From Gymnothorax reevesii (Eukaryota; Chordata; Actinopteri; Anguilliformes; Muraenidae), in assembly GCA_029721435.1 (NCBI GenBank), contig CM056583.1:76759120-76823119 (forward strand): 64,000 nucleotides of DNA. The letters run 5' to 3'. Every line of letters starts with the position of its first letter. Position 1 is the stretch's first letter. A program made the position numbers and the translations under genes. The notes beneath the pieces were generated by a model. The model worked only from the letters and a program-made list of their open reading frames with translations. It did no database searches and was not told the origin of the DNA. Below, one piece after another: positions 38,291-50,639 of the stretch.

Positions 38291-38800
38291 TGTGACCCCA
38301 TATCAGGACAGAGCATGGCTTCTGGACTTGTTGCAAGTAACAGTCTGGGTCAACATTTTTTTCATTGATCCAAAGCACATTGTCTTCATTTCTTCCAAAA
38401 AGAAAGAAAACAAAGAGCCGAATTTTTGATTTGTCTGATCACGATTCATATTTTCAGGGAGTGATGGTCCACTGCAGATCCCTCCAAGCCCAGAAAAGTC
38501 AGGGGAGCTTCTGGACACTGTCAACATAGACCTTTCTTTTTGCCCAGTAAAGTTTTAACTGGCACGTGTACGTAACCCACTGTAGTACTTGACAAAGGAG
38601 GCTTGCCAAAGAAATCCAGAGCCAATATAGTTGCCCCTCGGGGATAAAAAAAGATATCCTTGATATAGATAAATGACTGTTCTTGATGTAGTGCCATCTG
38701 AGAGATGAGAAATCACAGCTATTCAGCTAAGGCTTACCTCCTTTATAGGCAAAGATACTCCTTGCCAGTCAGGGGTGCCACTTATTTTGGAGCCAAATTC
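38290..38800. mobile_element. DNA transposon remnant sharing sequence with 58.6 kb
   Basis: Contains cagtaaagttttaactggca, similar to the block at 58720-58740, and a distal stretch (about 38690-38720) like 58830-58860. It ends ggggtgccacttattttgga (38773-38792), the right-end sequence of the Tc1 family at 40060-42395. Likely a composite of old transposon pieces. Confidence 0.4.
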
Positions 38801-39599
38801 ATCAGAGGGTGAAGAATCCAAATCTCTTATCATTGCTTGAGGAAAAACAGCTTTTCAAACTTCTTGATGATTTCTGCCTGCACTCATGGAAAAAATGGCA
38901 ATCCTTGGCCTATTTTTGCTCTGGAAGGACTAGGCCGTTCCTGATCCCAACATCAGGCGAATAATACAAATTAATACAAATTTTTTTCCTTCTTTTTATT
39001 TATTTTTATTTTTTTGCATTATTAGTATTCCTAAACTGAACCCATATCAACATTTTTTAGAATCCATTTCAGGCCTGAATGACAGCAATGAATGTATATT
39101 TGCAAATAAGATGAAGTTGACCAGAAAAAAAAAAAAAACATAAGATCTTGCCCTGATAGGGTCCTGAAAAAATACAAGTCAAAGTAAATTTAAAAATCAC
39201 TTTTTTCCATTTTTTCGTGCATTTTCCATACTCTCCCAAATTTTTCTGAGATGGGGCTGCATTTCAAAATTTATACTCTCCAATTTCTCAGATTTCATAG
39301 TCCCCACCAAATTCCATCCTCCATCTGTTTCCTCTAGAATCCATCTTCTGGATACTAGTCCACTGTCATATTCTTTATTCATCTAATTTTATTTTATTTA
39401 TTTTTTTATTTTTATTTACTTAAGCAGGGGGCCTGACTGAGACCATGCCTCCTTTTCAGCAGGGCCCTGAATAAAGAAACGAATGCACTTCATATCTTTA
39501 CCATCATGTGGTCACACATTTATGCCGTGCAGTGGATATATTGAAACCTGGAGGCTGAAAGTGCGGAATTTTATCAAGCAAAACTGAACGTTACCAGAA

Positions 39600-39870
39600 C
39601 AAAGAAACCCAATCCTCTGTTGCTTAATATACACCATCCCTTGAATGTTGGGAATCAGTGGTGATTTTCACAAAGATTAAACTGAGCCAACTTTCTGCTA
39701 AAGCAAGACAACCACCCAACACATAAATCCAAATTCAGATGGGACTTTCTGGAAAGGAAATTACAAAATATGATGTGGCCATTTCAATATCCTGATTTAA
39801 ATCCCATAATGCTGTTCTGAAGTGTGCACCTCTTCAAAGACATTCCCATGGTAAATGCAGAAGTCCATGA
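39600..39870 (+). mobile_element. Tc1-like transposase fragment
   Basis: The plus-strand text gcaagacaaccacccaacac ... catttcaatatcctgattta corresponds to the Tc1 region encoding the second catalytic acidic residue and the following W-SPDLNPI block. The frame is broken. Confidence 0.6.
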
Positions 39871-40194
39871 GGATATACGCTGAAAAACGCATAAAATTAG
39901 CAAAAAAAGAACTTAATTCAAACAGTGGATATTTTGAAGAGAAATCACCAAAACGGAAAACAGCTATGCATTTTAGTTTATTTGGAGTTTTTTTTTTTTT
40001 CAAATAATTTACCATTTTTCAGAACAATTATCGAACAAAACAGCAAGAGTTACATACAGAGGGCTCCAAAATTACTGACACCCCGGATTGGCGACGCCCA
40101 AACAATACTTTAAAAAAATATATTTACAGAGACACTCTAAATACAAACACCAGAAATACACGTACAAAACAGAGATAAGTTCACATATTCATAA

Positions 40195-40729
40195 CCTTCT
40201 GGCTGACAATTACTCTCACCCCTTCCCATTTAGTTTGCTCAATTTGCAATCAAACAGTTGATTCGCTCAATCAACAATTTAAATTGGTAGCCAGTAAATT
40301 GGTGGAATTCAGAGATTGTTGCTAACTATATACTCAGATTATTAGCACTCTTTCAATATAACATGGTAGCCTGGTTAAGTCTGTCTGCTTCTCATTGTAA
40401 CTTTTTAATCATTATCGGCTACATATTGGTTTTGATTAGTCAGTTGTCTGAATAAATGGCTTGATTGCTAGTTAGCGAAAGTACATGGGAATTTATTTAA
40501 GGTAAGCCAATGATGTCAAGGTGATGGAGGCTGTCCAACCTCGCTGGTAATAAGTGGACTTCAAAATGCAGTTCTCTTCCCGGAAGCATTTCAAATGGCC
40601 TCTGATGTTTTTCAGCACTGCATTAGGTGTGTCACAGAAAAGACAATAGGCAAACTAGTCTGTCAGCCCCATAGTGGCAGTTACTTTCATAGTGCTGAAA
40701 AAAATTTAAATAATTATCACCCATCCCTA
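40195..40729. mobile_element. truncated hAT-type element inside the Tc1 copy
   Basis: gctcaatttgcaatcaaaca and gaagcatttcaaatggcctc match the arms of the element at 1861-2940, and the right end reads tatcacccatcccta. The left terminus is not recognisable. Confidence 0.55.
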
Positions 40730-41244
40730 ATTTGAGGCGGTTTTTAATTACACCATTCTTTCCATGTTCTCATACAGACTCACCCAAGGGTAGAGGACAC
40801 AACTGTATTTTGCCCCCCGGGATACTGAGGAGGACGGTGAGAGAAACAACAAAATTCCCAAGAGTCACCGGGAAAAAATTGCTGGCCTTGGTGGAATCTT
40901 AGGGTATTCAGGTTTCAAAAAGCACCATCAGGCGCTACCTCCACAACCACAGGCTCTTTGAAAGGTTTGCCAGAAGAAAGCCTTTTCTGACCAGAAGACA
41001 CAGAACCAAGTGCTTGGAGTTTGCCAAACGCCATTTAAATTATGACTGGAACAAGGTGCTTTTTTTCTGATGAGACCAAAATAGCATGTTTCGGTCAGAT
41101 ACAGTATTGACATGTTTGGCTTTGAAAAAGAGATGCATACAAAGAGAAGCATCTCATATCCACGGTGAAATATGATGGTGGGTCAGTCATATTTTGGGGC
41201 CATTTTAATTCAAACAGTCCAGGGGCACTGCAAGATTAATGACA

Positions 41245-41802
41245 TTAAAGGAATACTCCAGCCATTTTGCACTTGACGCCTCATTTCTCGCTGGTTTACC
41301 ATGAAATATAATGGTTCAGGCCAAGGGATTAATACCAAAAAATTCTGAGGCATCCTATTCAAATTAACAGCTACAACAAAATGACTAATAAAACCTCCTG
41401 GAAAGTATACTTTTCTAGGATTTCTCTTTTGAAGAACATCAACGAACCAAAGCCCACTCTGTGAGGCTCTTGTCTTTTCAAACTAATGTTTAATGTTTTT
41501 TAGGACAGATTTAGCCATGCCCATTGACATTACATCGGCAGCTGACGGGAGCTAACAAAATAGGCGTGCAATGCACGGAATACCCCTCAGGCCGATGTCG
41601 AAGGATTTGGAGACGCCCGCCCGCCCCCCGACCGCATGAAGGATAGTAATACCCAGTCAGCCTTGAGGGCTGAGGGGTAAAAACAACCTAAACTTCTGCA
41701 AACAGAGCTTTTCGTCGAAATTTGCACCTGAACTATTATATTTCATGGTAAACCAGCGGGAAATGAGGCTTAAAGTGCAAAATGGCTGGAATATTCCTTT
41801 AA
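41245..41802. mobile_element. 558-bp non-autonomous element with about 76-bp inverted ends at TTAA
   Basis: Left ttaaaggaatactccagcca and right tggctggaatattcctttaa are inverse; pairing continues for about 76 bp on each side (to 41320 and from 41727) with few mismatches. TTAA is found at both ends, as in piggyBac-type targets, though it may instead be part of the terminal repeat. It splits Tc1 transposase sequence, so it is younger than the Tc1 copy. The interior is GC-richer (cgcccgcccgccccccgacc) with no ORF. Confidence 0.8.
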
Positions 41803-42419
41803 TAAATTCCTCCAAGTATCAGGACGTTTTAGCTGACAATCTGGTTGCCTCCGCCAGAGGCCTGGACTTGGCTGTCAGTAGACTTTCCAACAAGACAATG
41901 ACCCAAAGCATACCTAAAGATCCACACAGAAATCAATCTGTGACAACAAAATCTACGTTCTACAAAGGCAACTCAGCCATCAGACCTCAGACCAATTGAA
42001 AGCCTGAGGGCTCAGTTGAAGAGGGTTATCGATAAATGCAAACCCAAAAATGTGAAGGATCTTGAAAGGATCTGCTGAGAGGAAAGGCCCAAAATCTCCC
42101 CAAATGTGAGCCTTAACCCTGTCAAAAATTACAGGAAAAGACTCCAAGCTGCTATCCCTGCCAGGGGTGGTTGCACGAAGAACTACATGAAGGGTGCCAA
42201 TAATTATGAAACCTTTATTTTGTTTACATTTATTTTGTATTAAATTATTGGTATGATTTTGGCTGTTTCCACTGAAACATTAATAAAGTATTTCACACAT
42301 GTCGGTATATTCTGTTTCTCAACAATTATAATGTGTACAAATGTATTTTTTGTATCGTTTGTACATTGCCAGTCAAGGGTGCCAGTTATTTTGGAGCCCA
42401 ATGTAAATGGCAACTACTT

Positions 42420-43280
42420 CCAAACTTTCGAGCAGTAGTGATGACATTTAAGTTAGCCTGTATGCCTTTCTTTCGCTCATATCAGACACCAAAAATTTTG
42501 AGGTCCCACTACCTTGAAAGCACTCATCCACTCATACCTGTGCCATTAGGCTCGTCTTTGTCCTCAACCCATAACTCTTTTTTTATCTCATAAAAGCGGA
42601 AAGAGATGACGGAGCCTGTGATATTCACTCTTGATAAAATCCACTCCTAATGTATGAAACATGGAGCTACCAGACATGATCTGTTTTTCCAGTACATCTC
42701 CAAGGACTCATCTCTGCAGATAACCTCTGCCTAGCCTGCCACTCTCAATTTCATCTGCCTTTCTGTATTTGTGCACATACTTGTGCTAAGTAGTACCAAA
42801 CATTTTTTTAGAAGTATGCATACCTCCACCAACACCCAGAGTCAGTAACTCTTTCCTTGAAAACGGTGAATATCTACACTCCTTGCTCCAAGTAAAAAAA
42901 GTACACAGATAATAAATGCTACATGAATATTGACTTATGACCAAGTTCACCATCACAGAGTGTATAAATTAAATAAATGCTCCATTAATGAGCATTTTGC
43001 ACTGAAGGCATCCAGGCTAAATTCTTGCTGTTCAAGGTGAACAGATGTATATAATCACCAAATACTGGAATGTTGGGACATCACGAAAACAACAGAAAAG
43101 AGAGACCTTCACGGTTACAACATTCACGAGAACACAAGATATAGGAAACTTTCTCATAGTACTGCATTTCTGCAAGTTATATTTAATTGTTTCAGACCAT
43201 TCAACTTATCTTAGAACAAAACAAACACAAAGCGAGCAAGTAAAAAATGCTACTTTTAAATGATTAAGTTATATAAGGAA
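42420..43280. other. probable spin1 intron 1, nothing recognised
   Basis: Unassigned sequence between two Tc1-like copies. Confidence 0.3.
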
Positions 43281-43284
43281 GGTA

Positions 43285-44687
43285 AAGACTTATTCAAACC
43301 CTATATAATCCATGTGAAAACATAATTTTCCTCCTAAACCTAATAAAGAATTGTGCCACCCTTAGCAGAAACCACTGCAATCAAATGTTTGTGACAACTG
43401 GAAAGGAGTCTTTTTCATTGCTGCGGAGGAATTTCGGCCTGCTGGACTTCACCAAATTGTTTTAATTCAGCCACATTGTTTTTGAGTATGAACTCTGTTT
43501 AAGGTCATGCCACAGCATCTTCATTGGAGTCAAGTCAGGACTTTGACTAAGCCACTCAAAAACCTACTTTTTTTTTTTTTTTGAGTCATTTGGAGGCAGA
43601 TTTGCGAGTGTCTATCAGATCGTTGTCGTGCTGCTTAAACCAACTGCACTTCAGCTTAAGGTCACAAACTGACATTCTTCACCTGGATGTTCTGGTAGTG
43701 AACAGAATTCATGGTTCCATCACTTATGGTAAGCTGCCTCGGACCAGAGCAGAAAAGCAGCCCCAAACCATCACATAACCTCCACATTCGCCTGTTAGTA
43801 TGACGTTCTTTTTGTGGAATGCTGCCTTAGCTTTATGCCAGATGTAGCGGGACCCTTGTCTACCAAAAAGTTCCACTTTTGACTCATCAATCCACAATAT
43901 ATTATCCCAAAATACTTGAGGGTTTTCAAGACATTTTTCTGCTAATGTGAGACGAGCCTTTGAGTTCCTTTCAGTTAGCTGTGGTTTTCACCTTGCAGCT
44001 CTCCCATGGATGCCATTTTTGTCCAGTCTTTGTCTTATTGTGGAAAAGAAACTGTTACCTTCACTGAGGCTAGCGAGGCCTAAAGTTCAATGCAAGTCCA
44101 GGCTCTTCTGTGATCTCCTTGAAGGGTGCCCAATGTTCCCCAGGAGAAATTCTGTGGGCCAGCCACTATTCTAAATTTTCTTCATCTGTTGAAAATGGTT
44201 CACACCATGGTTCGCTGAAGTCCCAGAGCCTAAGAAAATATATCAACACCTTCCAGCTTGAGAGAGGTCAAGGACGTTGCTTCTCATCTCATCTTTTTTT
44301 AATAGATCACGGCATGATGTGCTGCTTTTTGCCAACTTCACATTGCCAGACTGGTTCAATTTAAGTGATGTTTACATTCAACAGGGCAGGCAACAATTAT
44401 GCCAGAGTGTGTCCTGTGAAATGGAACCCAATTATCAATCAAATTTGGATAACTGGTTTATTTCAAAACTAAGAGAGCAATTACTTTTTCACGCATTGGC
44501 CAAGTCAGGTTGGATAGCTTTTTTCCTTCAGTAAGTCAGATCACCACTTAGAAACTGTACTGTGTGTTTACTCTGGTTATCTGTGTCTAATATTAAAATT
44601 TATTTGAGGATCTGAAACACTGAGGTGTGACAAATATGCTACATCAGAAATCGAGGAGGCCTCAAATACTTTTTTTCATAGCACTGC
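43285..44687 (-). mobile_element. decayed Tc1-like transposon
   Basis: The minus strand carries broken transposase text; plus-strand landmarks are gtgccacccttagcagaaac (43352) and gccccaaaccatcacataac (43762). The right end is aatactttttttcatagcac (44667-44686). It is nearly full length and shares the family of the 9480-10612 copy. Numerous frame breaks. Confidence 0.75.
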
Positions 44688-44829
44688 ATTTTTATGTCCT
44701 AAGGCAAAGACCTTTACACCAAATCCTTCCGTTTTGTTACACATCCTACAGCTATTATCTGTCCAAAAAAAAAAAAAAGAATTCACTCATCAATGGTCAT
44801 ACTGTACGTGATCAGTAGTAGCTGCAGTA

Positions 44830-47390
44830 CACTTTGGCTACAAAGTTTCAAAATACAACACCTTGGCTTCCCAAGATACAACTTGGTTTTTATTATCATT
44901 TATAAAATGGTGGCTGAGGTCTTGAGTTCCACCATTTTGGCCTTCGATTATTCCAGTCACATTGCTGTGAATACAATGATGAACATGATGGGTCGAAGAT
45001 GTTGCCAAGTCATCTCTAAAGGAATAGCATTTCATTAATTTATTTTCATTAAATACATTTTAATGAATCTAAGAATTATCTGAGTTACTTCTTTTCAGTT
45101 TCTGAGACGAATTCCAATCTCAACTCAAGCTAGCCTTCTGTCAATGAGAAATCCAGCAGGCACTGAAGACCAAGTGATGCAACTCGGTATAGAGACGACC
45201 GGCACAGCCGGGTACTTCCTCAAACGTCAAGACCGCACCCCTTTTTGGGGGATAGAAAACCTCAGATCCCACTGACCCTAATATAATTTGATGCGTTTCC
45301 AGGTGTAAAATTTATCCTATTTATTTAACTAAATTTCCTGTTTATATTCATTTATTGATTTATTGATATGTCTAGCGATTATTTGCTACCTTGCCCGAAC
45401 CTGAGCGTTCGCATCATCTTACTAAATTAAGGTTGATCGGTCCACCCTCTTGCCCTTTCACTAATGCAAATTTCGAAGTCTGTGTCAGTTTCGGGCGAAG
45501 AATAACTAACAAATGCACATAACGTTAGACCGCAAACCTGACTCGGTTGGCTGACGCTACTTTACGTTAGCTAGTCAAGCAATTAAAGAATAAATAATGA
45601 CGAGACAAAAGTCGTAGCGAATAAATCGATTCAAGTATAGTACCAAGTCTTACATATTAAAGGGTAGCTACTTAAGTTACTTTCTAAGTTAAAAAAAAGA
45701 GCGGCATGGCCTTTCGCACATATAAACATGGGAAGACACTGGATACATAGCTTTTACTCTTCATCTTCTCTTAACTCTCCTTTTTGGATTCTGCCATTTT
45801 CCAGGTAGGATGGGGAACTTGAGGTCCGGACTGGTCATTTTAGTGGATGGTCAACACACAACTACTTTTGGGCATTTTACTGCTCAATTATCGAGCTTAT
45901 TATTGATTTCAATGCATGAGTGTGCTTGTTTTTCCCCAAAAAGGGGCACTGCCTTTGCGCTGAGCTCTTGATGACATTGAACTGGAGGTCTCTATAGTAG
46001 AAATGAAGCTAGAGCATTCTGGTTAATTTATAGCAAGGATTGGCTCATCTACATTTGTTGAAATAAATATATACATGTCTAACTGTATGTCATGAAAAGC
46101 AGAGCTGGGCAAAATCATTATCAAATGGTTCACACTTTAAATCTTTGTTAAGTACATCAAACACATATGATATGATGAATTTTATAACCACAATTTTCTA
46201 ATACATTAGCCATGAGCAGACCACTGCAATGAAGTCAGATTTCCATCGAATTTCAATAAAAATGTTCGCTACCACTAGAGAATAACTTTAGGGGAAAATA
46301 TATTTAAAAGGCAAGTTTTGCTTAAAAATCCAGCAATAATTGCAATGCTGCCACATTTTATCTCTCATTCACAGATAGCTGTGTGCAATCAACTGTCAAA
46401 GTAATTGAGAATAAATGCACAGTTGCTTGCACTATCATAGCATTAACTTTATTCAATATTCAAATTCTGAGATCAGTAAAAGTTTCCCATATAAACCCAT
46501 TTTAGGTTAGAAAAAAAATACCTTTTGAGGTTTTGCTGCAATCACTTTTTTTTGACAAAGTATAAAAATGTTTCTAAATGCAAACAGCAGGGTACAATCT
46601 CGGCAAATAACCCCCATAATTTCCTTTATCTCAGGCCAGCAGGTCACTAGAATTTGTTCCCATGTATTCTAGCTAATAACCAAGAGAAGTTTCTACTCAT
46701 GAATAATCCTAAAATTTTGCAACCCTCCTCCACTCTGAAATTGCAAATAGAAAACAGACCCTCTTTGGAGAAGCTTCTGCAGGACTGCACAACAAACCTA
46801 GGCCTCTGAAATGGTATCCAATGACCAACAAGCAGATTACAGGCTGGTATATGTTGTTTGCAATGCTTGTCAGAGCATAGCTCATCAAAATACAAATATT
46901 GTTAGGGTGCCATGTAACTGACTATGCCTCGTTTTTTAATCATTTTAATTGCTTCTGAAAAAAATGTAGAGCCCTCGGAATCTAATGTGGCACAACAGCA
47001 AAGCATTCAAAAGCAAGTAGATAATGGAAACAAACAATTTTAACAGCAAGAAGAATATTTGCTGGCCTTGCAACCTAAATGGCACACACACTCCGCCTTG
47101 ACACAGCTGCAGATGCCTTTTATCATACTGTTTGTCATCATTACGTGTGCCACGTAACAGCCATCTAATTTACCAACAGCAATTTGCATGTTAGGCTTTT
47201 CAATGAGTTTCAATTTAAACAGTAAGTTTGTGAACTGCTGAACTGGGTCATTTTTCCATAAAGTGGACATTGAAAACCTGAACTCTTCTATGGCTGAAAG
47301 ACCATATCCTTATAAACCACATTAATTACTCAGAGACTCTGCAAGACAAGCCGAAACACTAACCTACGTTAATTAACTCCTCAGATTATT
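44830..47390. other. probable spin1 intron 1, nothing recognised
   Basis: Unassigned, AT-rich. A few short open frames occur (for example 46895-46647 minus) without domain or splice support. Confidence 0.3.
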
Positions 47391-47392
47391 AT

Positions 47393-47640
47393 CCCCCGCC
47401 AACACGAAGTGGGAGGGGGATATAGGTTTGACCTCCGTCTGTCCGTGTGCGCGTCCGTCCGTCCGTCCGAGAAAAAGGGGACAGCTTTACTCAGAAACTA
47501 CTACAGATACAGCAACCAAATTTGGTGTGTAGCTTCAGACCATAAAGGCCTTGATTGAGTTCGAAAATGAGAAGCGCACGATTGGCGGGGATGTTGTAGA
47601 CCATGTCGACTTGTTTTAATTACGACTGCTTATATACATA
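47393..47640. repeat. GGAC-tract/hairpin dispersed repeat, copy 4
   Basis: tatcccccgccaacacg and the inverse cgaagtgggagggggata form the hairpin (47391-47423), followed by cgtccgtccgtccgtccgag and a tail with caaccaaatttggtgtgtag. It is the best preserved of the four copies, in inverse orientation to copies 1 and 2. Confidence 0.7.
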
Positions 47641-47649
47641 GAAATCACC

Positions 47650-49630
47650 CTTGACATTGAGCACTGCCATTAAAATACAACACCCAGGACAGGGGAGGAA
47701 ATGATACAATGATCTTAACAATGTATTAAAATAAGTACATATTCAACAAATAAATCGTGGAACTCTGGCCTAAAACTGACATCAACCCCTTCTGAACTGC
47801 TTAAAACAGCTGAATTCATGATAAAATTCTATTATGCTGATTGATGTAAGGCAAGAGCGCTAATATGCACGCTAATCCCTTCTTCACCAAATTATTTATT
47901 TGTTCACGTTGCTGCAGAATTTGAGAGGGGGATTCCTAATTGATTACACAGCCACATTTATGACATGACATATTCGAAACACCCCTCGATAAAGTGGCAT
48001 TGTTCCATGGGAATGCCTTCACGCATTTCCATTTTCTCTGTGTCACGGTACACGTGTTCAAGTAAGAATACGGCAAAAAAGACCGCAAAAAATATCCAGC
48101 ACTCTGATGAGGGCGATGCACGATATCATAAATATATCTTTCCAGGTAATAAATGGTAAACATATCAGCATGTAATGCAAGTGAATCGACAAAGTGAATT
48201 AGTTGGACACTTTCCTAAGTCCATTATGCATAGGAAGGCCATATGTGCGCAGACACTCGACGCCATTTAGTGTATATATAGATCTCAATTATTCACATTG
48301 TTAACGTAGAAAACGTGGTCCAGTGATTCTGAACCTGGGCATTGTAATGAATCTGGAAATGCAGCGTCTCCATAGGCAAGAAGTGACTGAGGAACATTGT
48401 GAGGGGTGAGCGGTCCATACCACAACAACGGCATGAAGATGGTTGCTTAATGCAATCAAACAAGAGAGCATGAGCTAAACATTTAGCGAGACTACATCGG
48501 TAGAGCCATGTGTCATCACATTAGAAACCAGCCAGCTATGCAACGCATAACAATCATCCGATTTAACGAGCTACACTAAGTGGTAGCAATGCCACAGAAC
48601 AGTCAACTGAAATACGAGCTGCAGCATAAACATTAAGTTACTGGCGAGCTAGCTGACGTTGGCCGAAAATGTAGTTGCACTATATGCACAATATAACCCC
48701 CTGCATTGCAATTTGACAATGTTCACTGCAGAGGTGCTTCTTCAGTCGGCCAGGAATAAATAAATAAAGAAATAAATCTGCATCCCCGCCCCCCTAACTT
48801 ACATTCTCAGTCTTACGACCAAAATCAAAAGTCAGTGTTTATGAATCAAAGATTCAGCAGTTAACGTTTTAATTTCACTCCACTTAACCGTTAGTTAGCT
48901 ATAACGAGTCACACAGTATCAATACAGCGATGAAACATGTCCCTGCAGTTATTTGGCCAAAGCTTTCAACAAAGCTCCACCAGACGTCTTCAAGGTTCCC
49001 CTCCCCATATCTGTCTAGCGAGCACTCCAGCTCACGTCAAAACGCTGGAGGGAAAAATCCTTCATAAGCTATAATAGACAACCATAATACCTGGTTATTC
49101 AGGTAGAGCACATACCCTTGATAGAATTTTAAAAAATAAATTGAATCAGTCATCCAGTGGTTTGGTGCATTTATACATTACAGACGTACAACCCAGCTGC
49201 TTACAGAGGTGAGCAATGAGGGCCGATCTGTCCCCGGTGTTCGCACCAACTTCTGGCCTTTAATTAGTGCATCATCTAAATTAGCCAAACTATTGATGAA
49301 ATATGACATTTCTGGCGCAATTCTTTAAATCAACTTGAATGACAACCAAAGACTGTTCTTGTCTTCCGACGTAAAACATTTTTCTTTGATAGAATCTTTG
49401 CACATATCTATATTTGCGTTTGCAACCAATTAAGTTAGCTCTATTAGTCAGGGGTAATTTATAGAAATATAAACCCGCATACACACCGGCACTGCAGGAG
49501 CAGGATTGCCCAGCCCTGAGTCCTGGCTGATAGGGGAGGGAAAAAATGCAGCTGCAAGCCACAGAGTGTATAGCTGGCTGTTTTCTTTTTGTACCAAGCC
49601 AGATAGCTGGCTAATGTTGACGGTTGGCTA
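47650..49630. other. probable spin1 intron 1 or upstream DNA
   Basis: No exon assigned. A good minus-strand donor (gaat|gtaagt, about 48801) could mark an alternative non-coding first exon, but nothing else supports it. Confidence 0.25.
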
Positions 49631-49633
49631 ACG

Positions 49634-49802
49634 TTGAGCCGCTTTCGCACTGGACGCGAGACGAATTTTTTCGCGCGACAGATTACGTTCCAAGTCAATG
49701 CAAAGACAGGAACACCCGCGAAACGCGCGTGTTCGCATTGCCTTTGAATGTAATCTGTCGCGTGAAAAATTCGCTTCGCGTCCGGTGTGAAAGCAGCCTT
49801 AG
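49634..49802. mobile_element. MITE with GCGTCC-type inverted ends, second whole copy
   Basis: ccgctttcgcactggacgcg and the inverse cgcgtccggtgtgaaagcag enclose 169 bp with inner pairing around tcgcgcgacagattacgttc. Well preserved relative to the other copies. Confidence 0.75.
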
Positions 49803-50293
49803 TCGTAGTCTGGTGAAATAGACGCTTTGCCAGAGTGAAACAAAATGTTGAATACATGGCTACGGAGCAAAACAGATACATTTTCACACCACCACAAAGT
49901 GGTACAGAAAAAATATATAACGGCATTAGATCCAATGTCGGAATATTACAGCTCGTCCACTGGATAAATAGCAACTCCCGTCTGCAACGGAAACCAATAC
50001 AGTATAAGCTAGAAATGTGTCTTGCTAACCAGCTATATAGTCGGCAGTGTCAATGTCAGCCATGTTGCTCCACTTATATTTACAAATCTGGCAGAGAGAC
50101 TAGAGAAACGGCGCAATCGAACAAAGGAGTGACTTTCCTCTGACTGGCATATACACGTTTCTTAAAGGAGAACAAATTGAGCAAAATAAACTCATTCGCT
50201 CCTTTGTAGACAGTCCGTACCCACATCTGAATTCACGCCTGACTGGCTACCTACAGCAGAGCGTCTGTCATGTGCGCAAGGCTTTGAGTCGCT

Positions 50294-50600
50294 TACCCGC
50301 TTTATAATTAAGTTTTTGCCACCAATGTTGCTAATTTCATCCCCCGCTCTCCCCTCTCTGTCAGAATCCGTTTGCAGGGCGCAGCAACCAAAATTCTACA
50401 GCCGTGTGTTCTCCCCTCCCCTTCTTTTTGCCAAATAATGATCTACCTCCTTGAATAAGACGGAGCGAGTTCTACTTTCCTGCTTAATAATGAGCCTCCC
50501 CCACCTCGCAGACTGAACCGACCGTTGTGCGCCTGCGCGGTCTTGACTGCGCTAGGGTCGTAGCAGCTGCGAAATGAATAGCCAGGTGGAATGTAAATGC
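50294..50600 (-). promoter_or_regulatory. candidate spin1 promoter and non-coding exon 1
   Basis: A locally CpG-richer stretch (accgaccgttgtgcgcctgc and gcgcggtcttgactgcgcta at 50517-50555), pyrimidine-rich sequence and a minus-strand donor reading gcgg|gtaagc at about 50293. spin1 needs an upstream leader exon, and this is the most promoter-like place between it and the next gene. Transcript data are absent, so exon limits are guesses. Confidence 0.3.
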
Positions 50601-50639
50601 CTGCACAATAAGTCCGAACACCTTTTATTTGTGTCATGA

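Larger units (their letters stand above)
40060..42395 (+). mobile_element. Tc1-like transposon with two nested insertions
   Basis: Inverted ends: gggctccaaaattactgaca (40061-40080) and tgccagttattttggagccc (about 42380-42400). Plus-strand transposase text starts at about 40800 (aattcccaagagtcaccggg), covers the helix-turn-helix and the first catalytic block (40980-41240), is interrupted at 41245, and resumes at 41803 with ccaagtatcaggacgtttta up to about 42160. Stops and indels make it inactive. Removing the insertions at 40195-40729 and 41245-41802 leaves a length near that of a Tc1 element. Confidence 0.75.

Noticed and set aside
49459..49974. 171-codon minus-strand open frame
   Set aside because: It crosses the palindromic MITE at 49634-49802, whose inverse arms give open frames on both strands; no domain.
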